From contig NZ_NRRB01000001.1 in the NCBI RefSeq assembly GCF_002282895.1, forward strand, positions 186,001 to 250,000: a stretch of DNA of 64,000 nucleotides, read 5' to 3'. Shown piece by piece: positions 29,587 to 37,109 of this stretch. The stretch's first letter is position 1, and every line of letters starts with the position of its first letter. Both the position numbers and the translations under genes were made by a program. This DNA is from Paraferrimonas haliotis. GTDB lineage: Bacteria > Pseudomonadota > Gammaproteobacteria > Enterobacterales > Shewanellaceae. The notes under the pieces were generated by a model. That model was not told where the DNA came from. It did no database searches and saw only the letters and a list, made by a program, of their open reading frames with translations.

Positions 29587-29968
29587 ATATTACTCCTGCG
29601 TAATTGTGATTATGAGTCCGGCGCGTTTCTTTATGGTTGTAATCAATAGCTGTAAACAGAGTTACAGAGTTACGTGAAACGTCGCCTAAAAATCTCACCG
29701 ATAATCTAGCAAATAGGTGACTGGATTTTGTGCAAATGTTGGTAGGGTGTGATCCAGCTCTGCGGCGGATTTTAGAAGTGTTGATTGCTGCAAATTTTGC
29801 TCATCAAGTGAAGATAATTTTGTGATTGATAATGATTTGAAAATTTTTTGTAAAGTTTAACAATTGGCGAGGTTGCGCTTAGGTGAGCAATTGCTAATGT
29901 AATTAACACACAAAAAAAGCCAACCGCTAAGGTTGGCTTTTGTGAGCTATCTTCACTAAATTAGAAAA
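29587..29968. promoter_or_regulatory. upstream region of the second decaheme gene, with a TGTAA-N6-TTACA dyad
   Basis: 382 bases without a gene. CTGTAA-N6-TTACAG at 29650-29667 is a perfect inverted repeat with the spacing of a CRP site (TGTGA-N6-TCACA) but A in place of G in each half; a possible -35 (TTTACA on the minus strand) overlaps it. The block AGAGTTAC is directly repeated here. 29700-29900 is AT-rich with no other sign. The crp terminator lies at the right end. Confidence 0.4.
29912..29941 (-). terminator. rho-independent terminator of crp
   Basis: On the minus strand AAAAGCCAACC, loop TTAGC, GGTTGGCTTTTTTT: a strong hairpin and T run 28 bases after the crp stop. Confidence 0.93.
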
Positions 29969-30604
29969 TTAGCGAGTCCCGTAGACCACAATGGTTTTAC
30001 CATGGGCTTGGATTAAGTTTTGCTCTTCCAGCATTTTCAAAATACGACCAACGGTTTCGCGAGAACAACCAACAATCTGGCCAATCTCTTGGCGAGTGAT
30101 CTTAATTTGCATGCCGTCTGGGTGAGTCATTGCATCCGGCTGTTTGGCTAGGTGCAACAGGGTTTGCGCGATACGACCAGCAACGTCTAAGAAAGCTAAA
30201 TCGCCCACTTTTTGGCTGGTGCTTTGTAAGCGGTGCGCCATTTGAGCCGACAGCTTCATTAGAATGTCAGGGTTCACTTGAATAAGTTGCATGAATTTCT
30301 TGTAAGAAATTTCTGCAATTTCACAAGGCGCTTTAGCACGAACCCAAGCGGTACGCTCGGATTGATCTTCAAACAGGCCTAGCTCACCAATGAAGTCACC
30401 TTGGTTTAGGTAAGACAAAATCATTTCTTTGCCTTCTTCATCTTTAATCAGTACCGCAACTGATCCCTTTACAATGTAGTAAAGCGTATCCGATTCTTCG
30501 CCCGCATGAATAAGGGTGCTTTTCGCTGGGTATTTGTGAATGTGACAATGCGACAAAAACCATTCTAAGGTTGGATCGGGTTTTGGTTTTCCGATTAGAG
30601 CCAT
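29969..30604 (-). CDS. crp: cAMP receptor protein
   Basis: The global regulator CRP, 211 residues, very close to the E. coli protein along its whole length. The cAMP pocket has [12 protein letters not shown] and [19 protein letters not shown], with the Arg and Thr-Ser-like contacts of the ligand site. The helix-turn-helix is at about 168-192 ([21 protein letters not shown]), with the RE residues that read TGTGA. In Shewanella CRP controls anaerobic respiration as well as carbon use. A good CRP site lies about 100 bases upstream of its own start. It sits near prkB as in enterics, though yhfA is not between them. Confidence 0.98.
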   Translation of the reverse strand: MALIGKPKPDPTLEWFLSHCHIHKYPAKSTLIHAGEESDTLYYIVKGSVAVLIKDEEGKEMILSYLNQGDFIGELGLFEDQSERTAWVRAKAPCEIAEISYKKFMQLIQVNPDILMKLSAQMAHRLQSTSQKVGDLAFLDVAGRIAQTLLHLAKQPDAMTHPDGMQIKITRQEIGQIVGCSRETVGRILKMLEEQNLIQAHGKTIVVYGTR

Positions 30605-30696
30605 AATGGGATCCTCTGTTTCAATATATAAATGTCAAAAAACTAAAAAGACGCGGCTTCTATGAGTACTGTCAGCGCGTCTTAAAAAATCTGGGC

Positions 30697-30712
30697 TGTG
30701 AACAACGTCACT
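30697..30712. promoter_or_regulatory. putative CRP-binding site upstream of crp
   Basis: TGTGAACAACGTCACT matches TGTGA-N6-TCACA at 9 of 10 defined positions. It is centred about 100 bases before the crp start, between crp and the divergent Sel1 gene, and could give autoregulation as known for E. coli crp. The rest of the 30605-30980 gap shows only AT-rich DNA and a second, direct-repeat TGTGA pair at about 30886-30902 (minus strand). Confidence 0.6.
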
Positions 30713-30980
30713 TATTGAGTCGTTCCATTTTCGTACTTTGCTAAATTATGTCAACTTTCCACCAGAATTAAGCGGATCTATTATTCATTACTGACAACTC
30801 ACTCACACTTTTCTCGTGATTCCACACTAATTTATTGAGCAATTTGCGAGCAGAATCGGCAAATAACACCAGAAACTTAACTAAATCACACAAATTTCAC
30901 GATTGGGCTTTAGTCCAATAGACTGGACAAATGCCGATTTGTGGCGTTAACTCATGGTAAGTCACCGCAAGAGAATGAAT

Positions 30981-31766
30981 ATGATTGCATCTCGTTCGCC
31001 TTTTTACCTGCTTGTATTATTGGCCCTTGTTATTCAATCGCCAGCGAATGCTTTTACTACGCCTCAACCGCAAGCAGAGATCATTCAGTCGCGAATCGCC
31101 TTACTGCGCTATCAAGTGAGTCAAGGTGACCCAAGAGCGCACTATTTGCTGGGGGTTATGCAACTCTCTGGGCGTTATTTACCAAAAGATGAACAAGCCG
31201 CTTTATCAAAGTTAGAATTTGCCGCTAACGCTGACTATTCCAAAGCCATTCACACCTTGGCTGACTTCTTATTTAACGGCGAGTATTTACCTCGTGATCT
31301 CGCCAAAGCGCAGCATTGGTATCATAAATTGTTGGCAACGGAGCCGCAGTGGGCCAGTTTTCAACTCGGGTTTATTTTTGCCTCGGGCGGTATTGGTGTT
31401 GAACGGAATTGCGGCAAGGCCATTGATTATTTTTCACGAGTAGAAAACCCAGCCGCCCAAAATAATCTGGTGTGGCTACTGGCAACCTGCCCCGAAGCGA
31501 AACATCGCGATGGAGAGCGCGCAGTTGCCTTAGGCAAGGCATTGCTGGCTGAAAACGGCGATAATGCCACCGGATTGGATAATTTAGCAGCGGCTTACGC
31601 TGAGGTGGGGGATTTTAGCAATGCCGTGCTAACCCAGCGGCGAGCGATTGAGTTTGCGCAGCAAGCACCAACTCAAGACTCGCAGTTAATTGAGGAGCTG
31701 GAATCGCGCCTTGATAACTATCTCGCCAGTCAGCCGTATCGGGAGACTATTGCTCTGCCACGCTAA
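30981..31766 (+). CDS. secreted Sel1-like repeat (TPR-type) protein
   Basis: A 261-residue protein with a signal peptide (MIASRSPFYLLVLLALVIQS, cut near ANA) and Sel1-like helical repeats. Two repeats are clear: HYLLGVMQLSGRYLPKDEQA at about 55-75 and TLADFLFNGEYLPRDLAKAQ at about 95-115; further TPR-like pairs follow (GLDNLAAAYAEVGDFSNAV). Such proteins act as binding scaffolds; no enzyme motif is seen. Starts at 30954 and 30975 are also in frame, but AAGAG lies at the right distance only from 30981. Its 3' end overlaps the convergent TM2 gene by 20 bases. The partner is unknown. Confidence 0.8.
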   Translation: MIASRSPFYLLVLLALVIQSPANAFTTPQPQAEIIQSRIALLRYQVSQGDPRAHYLLGVMQLSGRYLPKDEQAALSKLEFAANADYSKAIHTLADFLFNGEYLPRDLAKAQHWYHKLLATEPQWASFQLGFIFASGGIGVERNCGKAIDYFSRVENPAAQNNLVWLLATCPEAKHRDGERAVALGKALLAENGDNATGLDNLAAAYAEVGDFSNAVLTQRRAIEFAQQAPTQDSQLIEELESRLDNYLASQPYRETIALPR

Positions 31767-32130
31767 CGCCCATTAATTGTTTCATTACATTGAGATTGTA
31801 ATTAGCCACAATTCGCTGCGATTGGAACAGTGCTTTTAGCTCGATTAAGGTGATTATAATCAACGGCACCAGCCCCCACACCGAGCCCATAATCAACCAC
31901 ACCAACCCCAATAAAAAACAGCATAGGTTGATGAATCCTCGGTTGATCTTACCTAAGTAGAAGTGATGCATTCCTGCGATAAACAGATAGTTCAACACCG
32001 CATAGGTATCAGGGTCCTTCAGCTGTCGTTTCAACTTACCATAGATGCGAGTGCGGGTTTCATCGGTAAGTTGGTTCAGTTGACGCTGCAACTCGTCTTT
32101 TTCACGTTGACACTCATCAAGGGTTAGCAT
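31747..32130 (-). CDS. TM2-domain membrane protein
   Basis: A 127-residue protein with an N-terminal coiled-coil-like part (1-40) and a TM2 domain of two membrane helices (about 45-95; NYLFIAGMHHFYLGKINRGF then a long hydrophobic stretch). TM2 proteins have no agreed function. It is the last gene of the run yheT-yheU-prkB-DUF4177-TM2, one base after the stop of the DUF4177 gene, so the two are probably coupled. The end overlaps the convergent Sel1 gene by 20 bases. Confidence 0.82.
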   Translation of the reverse strand: MLTLDECQREKDELQRQLNQLTDETRTRIYGKLKRQLKDPDTYAVLNYLFIAGMHHFYLGKINRGFINLCCFLLGLVWLIMGSVWGLVPLIIITLIELKALFQSQRIVANYNLNVMKQLMGVSVAEQ

Positions 32131-32131
32131 G

Positions 32132-32350
32132 TTAGCGGCCTAAGGTAATGATGACAGTTTCACGGCTCCAGAACAGCCAAAAGCGACGCTTCTCAATCAC
32201 TTGAAAAACCAATTGCCAGCCCTGAGCGGCTTCTTCATTGAGGGTGGCTTCAAGCTTTTCTAAAGGCATACCTGACGCACCTAGAAACAAGGTGCCCAAA
32301 GCGCCTTCGGCAACTTGCAGCACTTTGTATTGTTGGTATTTAGTGACCAT
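32132..32350 (-). CDS. DUF4177-type small protein
   Basis: A 72-residue protein with the DUF4177 pattern: YKVLQV near the start, LEATLNEEAAQGWQLV in the middle and a hydrophobic strand end (ETVIITLGR). These small alpha/beta proteins have no known function. It lies 11 bases after prkB and 1 base before the TM2 gene, all on the minus strand. A functional link to the TM2 protein is suggested by the tight spacing only. Confidence 0.75.
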   Translation of the reverse strand: MVTKYQQYKVLQVAEGALGTLFLGASGMPLEKLEATLNEEAAQGWQLVFQVIEKRRFWLFWSRETVIITLGR

Positions 32351-32361
32351 GCAGTGACTCC

Positions 32362-33246
32362 TTAATCATCTCTGGTGGTTAAGCTTTTCTTTCTATCAAT
32401 TAAATCTTGAATCAGTGGGGTTAACAATAATTCCATGGCTAAGCCCATTTTTCCCCCAGGCACCACCAAGGTATTACGACGCGACATAAAGCTGCCTTGA
32501 ATCATGCGCAAATAGTAGGTGAAGTCCACTTGGCGCATGCCGCGAAAGCGAATTACAACAAAGCTTTCGTCGCTGCTTGGTATGTCTTTGGCGCTGAACG
32601 GGTTTGAGGTGTCCACCGTAGGGACTCGCTGAAAGTTAATGTGAGTCCGAGAAAATTGCGGCGTCATGTGATTCACATAGTCATCCATTGAACGCACAAT
32701 CGAGCTCATAACCTTTTCGCGACTGTGGCCACGGTCATTGGTGTCTCGAACAATCTTTTGAATCCACTCTAGGTTAACAATGGGCACCATACCGATGAGC
32801 AAATCCACATGAGAGGCTATGTCCACGTCAGGCGTTACCGCGCCGCCGTGCAATCCTTCGTAATAGAGCAGGTCGGTATCTTCCGGCAGGGGAGTCCAAG
32901 GGGTAAAGGTGCCCGGCATTTGGTTAAAGGGTACTGCATCGTCGAAGGTGTGCAGGTATTTTCTTATTTCGCCAGAGCCCGTTGCCGCGTATTCAGAGAA
33001 AAAGCGCTCTAGTCGCTTAAAATCGTTCGCCTCGGGCCCAAAATAGCTGACATCACGGCCCGCTTCTTTGGCTTTACGAACCACCATTTCCATTTCGGCG
33101 CGAGTGTGGCTGTGGAAACTGTCGCCTTCAACAATGGCCGCTTTTAAGCCCAACAACCGAAAGATGTGCTTAAACGCATTGGTGGTGGTTGTCGTCCCGG
33201 CACCAGAAGAACCGGTTACCGCAATAATCGGGTGTTTAATGGACAT
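32362..33246 (-). CDS. prkB: phosphoribulokinase-like kinase PrkB
   Basis: A 294-residue P-loop kinase of the phosphoribulokinase/uridine kinase family. The ATP loop is GSSGAGTTTTT near residue 12, followed by the GDSFHS and YYEGLHGG segments. The non-photosynthetic PrkB of gammaproteobacteria has no proven substrate and there is no RuBisCO here, so it should not be read as a Calvin cycle gene. The order crp-(insert)-prkB-yheU-yheT matches the enteric order apart from the insert. It lies 55 bases after yheU. Confidence 0.95.
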   Translation of the reverse strand: MSIKHPIIAVTGSSGAGTTTTTNAFKHIFRLLGLKAAIVEGDSFHSHTRAEMEMVVRKAKEAGRDVSYFGPEANDFKRLERFFSEYAATGSGEIRKYLHTFDDAVPFNQMPGTFTPWTPLPEDTDLLYYEGLHGGAVTPDVDIASHVDLLIGMVPIVNLEWIQKIVRDTNDRGHSREKVMSSIVRSMDDYVNHMTPQFSRTHINFQRVPTVDTSNPFSAKDIPSSDESFVVIRFRGMRQVDFTYYLRMIQGSFMSRRNTLVVPGGKMGLAMELLLTPLIQDLIDRKKSLTTRDD

Positions 33247-33301
33247 GGTCTAAATTCCTTATAGGCGAACTGTCTTTTATATGCCTCAACAAGGTCTTAG
33301 G

Positions 33302-33541
33302 TCAAGGTTTCAGCAATTGTTCTTTGTCTTTAATGGCAACCGATTCGTCGTCCTCAGAGTATTCCACCATCAATTCGCCTTTGGCTAAACGCCGTTTGCA
33401 CAGCGCTATTGCTTCGGTCATTTTAGCATCGTCGAGTTGACTGATATTGAGATCTTCAACTTGCCGATAAATGAACTCTTTGATTAGGTTTTCCAGAGTA
33501 TCAGGGTCGAGGGCTTGCAACGATTCATAGGGAATTAACAT
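33302..33541 (-). CDS. yheU: YheU family protein (UPF0270)
   Basis: A 79-residue cytoplasmic protein. It starts MLIPYESLQALDPDTLENLI and has the TREGTDYG-like region of the family replaced by EFIYRQVEDLN. It is typical of the UPF0270 family, whose function is unknown. It sits 6 bases after yheT and before prkB, the same order as in E. coli, so co-transcription is likely. Confidence 0.9.
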   Translation of the reverse strand: MLIPYESLQALDPDTLENLIKEFIYRQVEDLNISQLDDAKMTEAIALCKRRLAKGELMVEYSEDDESVAIKDKEQLLKP

Positions 33542-33547
33542 GGTTGA

Positions 33548-34513
33548 TTAACTGCCTTTTAAAAAGTGAAGAATGCGGCGTTCTAGAAAAAATTTTGGCG
33601 CCCAGGGTTTGCCTCCTTCAATAAATCCAACATGACCACCATGGCTGCAGAGTTGATACTGTACTTGCTGAGACAGCTGAGCACGGGTTGGAATGACGTC
33701 TTGATTCATGAAGGGGTCGTCTTGAGCATGCAGCACCAAAGTGGGTATTTCAATGGACTTTAAATAGGGCAGGCCAGACGCTTGTTGATAATAATCGTGA
33801 ACGTCTTTAAATCCGTGCAGCGGGGCTGTCACTTGATCATCGAACTGATAAAAGGTTTTAAGCTGGTCGACTTGCTGCAACGACAGCGGCATTTTGTCCA
33901 CTAGGTGAGGCTGGGCTAATTTTTGCCGAACCCGCTGCTGCAGCTGTTTTATGAGATAGCTTTGATAAACCTTAGAAAATCCCTTTTCAAGTCGTTTAGC
34001 ACACGCACTTAATTGCAGCGGAGCAGAGACGGCTACGGCTCTTTTAATGCCGCTGTTATGGGGCCGTTCGCCTAAGTATTTAACGAGTACATTAGCCCCC
34101 AAGCTATAGCCAACCGCCAAAATGGGGTTATTAGGGAAACGTGCGTTAAGGTTTGCGATCGTGAACGCCAAGTCTTGGGTATCGCCGCTATGATAGCTTC
34201 TGGCTAAGCGGTTAGGCTCTAATGAGCAGTTGCGGTGATGATGCACCACCGCGCTTATGTTTTGCTTTTGACAATCGAGCAGCAAGCGTTTGGCGTAATG
34301 ACTGCGAGCACTGCCCTCTAACCCATGCAAAATTAACACAATCGGTTTGTTTGCTGTCGGCGTTGCCAACCATTCAAGGTCGATGAAATCGCCGTCATCG
34401 GTTTCCAAGCGTTGTTGTTTAAGGGGTATCGGCTTGGGTTGGGTCAGTAATGGAATGATGGTTTGGGTGTGCGGGCTTTTGGCCCACCACGCCGGTGTAA
34501 ATCCAGAGCTCAT
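33548..34513 (-). CDS. yheT: YheT family alpha/beta hydrolase
   Basis: A 321-residue hydrolase of the YheT/ABHD1-3 group. It has PVVLILHGLEGS-like sequence (residues about 58-68, IVLILHGLEGSARSHY), the nucleophile serine in AVGYSLGANVLVKY, an acid in LHAQDDPFM and a C-terminal His in SHGGHVGFI. The substrate is unknown; the group acts on lipid-like esters. It is the first gene of the yheT-yheU-prkB run and is divergent from the Tat/GMC pair across about 95 bases. Confidence 0.92.
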   Translation of the reverse strand: MSSGFTPAWWAKSPHTQTIIPLLTQPKPIPLKQQRLETDDGDFIDLEWLATPTANKPIVLILHGLEGSARSHYAKRLLLDCQKQNISAVVHHHRNCSLEPNRLARSYHSGDTQDLAFTIANLNARFPNNPILAVGYSLGANVLVKYLGERPHNSGIKRAVAVSAPLQLSACAKRLEKGFSKVYQSYLIKQLQQRVRQKLAQPHLVDKMPLSLQQVDQLKTFYQFDDQVTAPLHGFKDVHDYYQQASGLPYLKSIEIPTLVLHAQDDPFMNQDVIPTRAQLSQQVQYQLCSHGGHVGFIEGGKPWAPKFFLERRILHFLKGS

Positions 34514-34608
34514 TTTTTGGCCTTTTGGCTGATCTTAGTTGCATCGCAGTAAATGCGCTTGCTACATTGCTAACTTAAGAGTAACGGAAAAGTGGCTAGG
34601 GAGGCCAG

Positions 34609-35118
34609 ATGCGTAGGCGCACTTTTTTAACCATAGGTATCGCTAGCACCGCGGCAATGGCTTTCGGAGTCAAACTGTACTCTGATAAAGCGTTTGACGA
34701 CAGCAATTATGATGAACATCATCGGGTGCTGTTGGCGGCCTTGGTTCCTGTGTTGCTCGACGGCATTCTTCCCGAAGTGACTCAACCGCGACAGCGCGCA
34801 ATTAACCGCTGTATCGACAACTGTTTGACCACCATATCGCTGTTACCGGAGCACCAAGCAGAACAGATGCAAGAGCTGTTGCAATCACTTGAAGCACAGT
34901 TTGGGAACTTGTTGCTGGTGGGCAGCATCACGCCGTTGGCTTTGCAATCGCCGGCACAAATTCAGCAAGTGCTTGAATCGTGGCGAAACAGCTTCATTGA
35001 GATGCTGCAACAGGCGTATTTAGGGCTTAGAAATCTCATCATTGCCAGTTACTACTCCGATCCCGACGTTTGGCCAACGCTTGGTTACCATAAACCCAAC
35101 ATACCTGGAGCCAGTTAA
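34609..35118 (+). CDS. Tat-signal small subunit partner of a GMC oxidoreductase
   Basis: A 169-residue protein starting MRRRTFLTIGIASTAAMAFG, a twin-arginine signal, followed by a mostly helical domain with no metal or heme motif. It overlaps the next gene's start by one base (TAATG). This pairing resembles the small Tat-exported subunit 3 of gluconate/sorbose-type dehydrogenases, which carries the FAD subunit across the membrane by hitch-hiking. The sequence likeness is weak, so the role as escort subunit is inferred mainly from position and the signal. Confidence 0.7.
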   Translation: MRRRTFLTIGIASTAAMAFGVKLYSDKAFDDSNYDEHHRVLLAALVPVLLDGILPEVTQPRQRAINRCIDNCLTTISLLPEHQAEQMQELLQSLEAQFGNLLLVGSITPLALQSPAQIQQVLESWRNSFIEMLQQAYLGLRNLIIASYYSDPDVWPTLGYHKPNIPGAS

Positions 35119-36710
35119 TGACCCCGGATCCTTTTGAAGCTGGAATCGCCAGTGGCTGGAACGTACAACAAGCAACCGATATAGCCAATGCAGAGCAATT
35201 GAAAACCGATGTGGTTATAGTGGGCTCTGGCGCCGGCGGTGCTACCGCGGCTGAAATGCTGGCGCTGGCTGGCTTTAAGGTATTGATATTAGAGGCGGGG
35301 CCCCTTAAACGCTCCAAAGACTTTGTTATGGAAGAGCGGCGTGCCTACCCGGAGTTGTATCAACAAAGCGCCGCTATGCTTAATCAGCAACAATCCATCG
35401 GCATTATGCAAGGGCGTGCAGTGGGCGGTTCCACTACGGTCAATTGGACCACGTCCATTCGAACTCCCGACAAAACGTTGTCTTTTTGGCAATCGGACAA
35501 ACGTGTTGAGGGGTTGGATGCTCAATCGCTCGCGCCGTATTTTGAAGCGGCAGAACAGCGTTTAGGAATCACTACCTGGACGGCGGACGCCAACCCAAAC
35601 AATCAAGTTATCGCCGATGGTTGTCGAGCATTGGGCTGGCAATACACTAAAATTAACCGCAACGTCAAAGGCTGCTGGAACCTTGGCTATTGTGGCATGG
35701 GCTGTCCTATTAACGCTAAACAATCCATGTTAGTCACCAGCATCCCTACGGCACTTAGCCATGGTGCGCGTTTGATAACGCAGGCGCAGGTGTGGCAAAT
35801 GAGCTTTGATGGCGAGCGAGTTAATGAACTCTTGGTGCGTGCCATTGATGAAGCGGATCGCAGCTTAAGTCGTCAGTTTAGCGTAAAAGCGAAGCACGTC
35901 ATTCTGGCTGGTGGCGCCATTAATACCCCGGCTTTATTAATGCGCTCCAATGCACAGGATCCACACCGTGTTTTAGGACGCAATACCACCTTACATCCAA
36001 GCCTTATTTCCGCCGCCATTTTCGATGAGCCTATCAAAGCCCACTCTGGCGCTCCGCAAAGCTATTATTCTGATGAATTTGTTTGGAAAAACGGGGTGCA
36101 AGGGCGAATGGGGTTTAAGATAGAAGCGGCCCCTTTACACCCAATGCTGTTGGCAAGCAAAAGCTTCGGCTTTGGTCGTCAACATGCCGATCTTATGAAG
36201 CAGTTTAATTATCTGCACGCCTCCATTGCGCTGGTGCGGGATGGTTTTGACAGTCTACATGGCGCCGGTCAGGTGGTGTTAGATGAGCAAGGCCATGCCC
36301 ATTTAAATTACCCGCTTTCGAAAGGGTTTTGGGAGGCGGCTAAAAGAGCCTTTATGGCAATGGCACAAATGCAATTTGCCGCTGGGGCTAAAGCGGTGTT
36401 GCCGATTCATGACAACATGCCGATGTTTGAATCTTGGCAGCATGCCAGTAAAGTCATCGCCAAAACCAATTTCGAAGAGTTAACCACAGTGGTGGCGTCG
36501 GCGCATGTTATGGGAGGCTGTGCCATGGGAGAAGATCCCACCATGGCTTGGGTTTCTTCTCAGGGCAAAAGCCATTACTACAAAAACCTCACTGTGATGG
36601 ATGGCTCTATTTTCCCCACCAGTTTAGGAGCCAATCCTCAGCTGAGTATTTACGCAATTACCCGCAAAAACTGCGAAACCTTGATTAAGGAATTACACGA
36701 ACGGGTGTAA
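35118..36710 (+). CDS. GMC-family FAD oxidoreductase
   Basis: A 530-residue flavoprotein of the glucose-methanol-choline family. The FAD loop GSGAGGATAAEMLA is at about 37-50, GRAVGGSTTVNW follows at about 95-107, and the C-terminal part has the active-site His in SAHVMGGCAMG and the closing GANPQLSIYAIT motif. It has no signal of its own but is coupled to a Tat-signal gene. Four cysteines in CWNLGYCGMGCP at about 195-206 are unusual for simple GMC alcohol oxidases and are seen in membrane-linked dehydrogenases of this group. The substrate, an alcohol or sugar, is unknown. Its 3' end overlaps the next gene, which is convergent, by 18 bases. Confidence 0.9.
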   Translation: MTPDPFEAGIASGWNVQQATDIANAEQLKTDVVIVGSGAGGATAAEMLALAGFKVLILEAGPLKRSKDFVMEERRAYPELYQQSAAMLNQQQSIGIMQGRAVGGSTTVNWTTSIRTPDKTLSFWQSDKRVEGLDAQSLAPYFEAAEQRLGITTWTADANPNNQVIADGCRALGWQYTKINRNVKGCWNLGYCGMGCPINAKQSMLVTSIPTALSHGARLITQAQVWQMSFDGERVNELLVRAIDEADRSLSRQFSVKAKHVILAGGAINTPALLMRSNAQDPHRVLGRNTTLHPSLISAAIFDEPIKAHSGAPQSYYSDEFVWKNGVQGRMGFKIEAAPLHPMLLASKSFGFGRQHADLMKQFNYLHASIALVRDGFDSLHGAGQVVLDEQGHAHLNYPLSKGFWEAAKRAFMAMAQMQFAAGAKAVLPIHDNMPMFESWQHASKVIAKTNFEELTTVVASAHVMGGCAMGEDPTMAWVSSQGKSHYYKNLTVMDGSIFPTSLGANPQLSIYAITRKNCETLIKELHERV

Positions 36711-37109
36711 AGCGGGAACAAGGCTTGTTACGCCATAGTGCTGACCTAAACAGCCAAGATTGTCTCCAGCGGACTTGCTCAATTGCAGCAACGGTGTGAG
36801 TTGTTGTTGCAACTGGCGCTCCAGCATCAACTCGATGGCCAACAAGCGTTGATAATAACCAGGGTTGCCACTTTTTGCCCTTCGACGAATGGCTCGCAAC
36901 GGTGCCAACTGTTGCTGCCAAAGCGCCGATGTTGCCAGCAGTTTTGGCCAGCAGTTTGGGTTAATGGTCAGACGTTGTTGGTCACAATACAACGCCAGCA
37001 AGGCTAAGTTTACGTCGACTTCGTGTTCATCTTGCAAACCCAACAAAGCCTGTTTGCACTGAACTTGGGCGTAATTGCGCTCCACCTTTCGCCAATCAAT
37101 CGGCAGCAC
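36693..37109 (-). CDS. TIGR02444 family protein
   Basis: A small helical protein of 138 residues. The ALLGLQDEHEVDVNLALLALYCDQQ segment resembles the TIGR02444 family, uncharacterised proteins common next to yheS in Shewanella relatives. An ATG at 37142 is in frame, but AAGAG lies 7 bases before the GTG at 37109 and there is no good site for the ATG, so the GTG is preferred. The start lies inside the end of yheS (13-base overlap), which suggests coupling. No function can be given. Confidence 0.75.
   Translation of the reverse strand: MLPIDWRKVERNYAQVQCKQALLGLQDEHEVDVNLALLALYCDQQRLTINPNCWPKLLATSALWQQQLAPLRAIRRRAKSGNPGYYQRLLAIELMLERQLQQQLTPLLQLSKSAGDNLGCLGQHYGVTSLVPALHPFV

Noticed and set aside
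29826..29839. TTGATAATGATTTG as an FNR box upstream of the second decaheme gene
   Set aside because: Only the left half matches; the right half has three mismatches.
32362..33246. Calvin cycle phosphoribulokinase
   Set aside because: No RuBisCO or other cycle gene is present, and the gene order is that of the heterotrophic PrkB.
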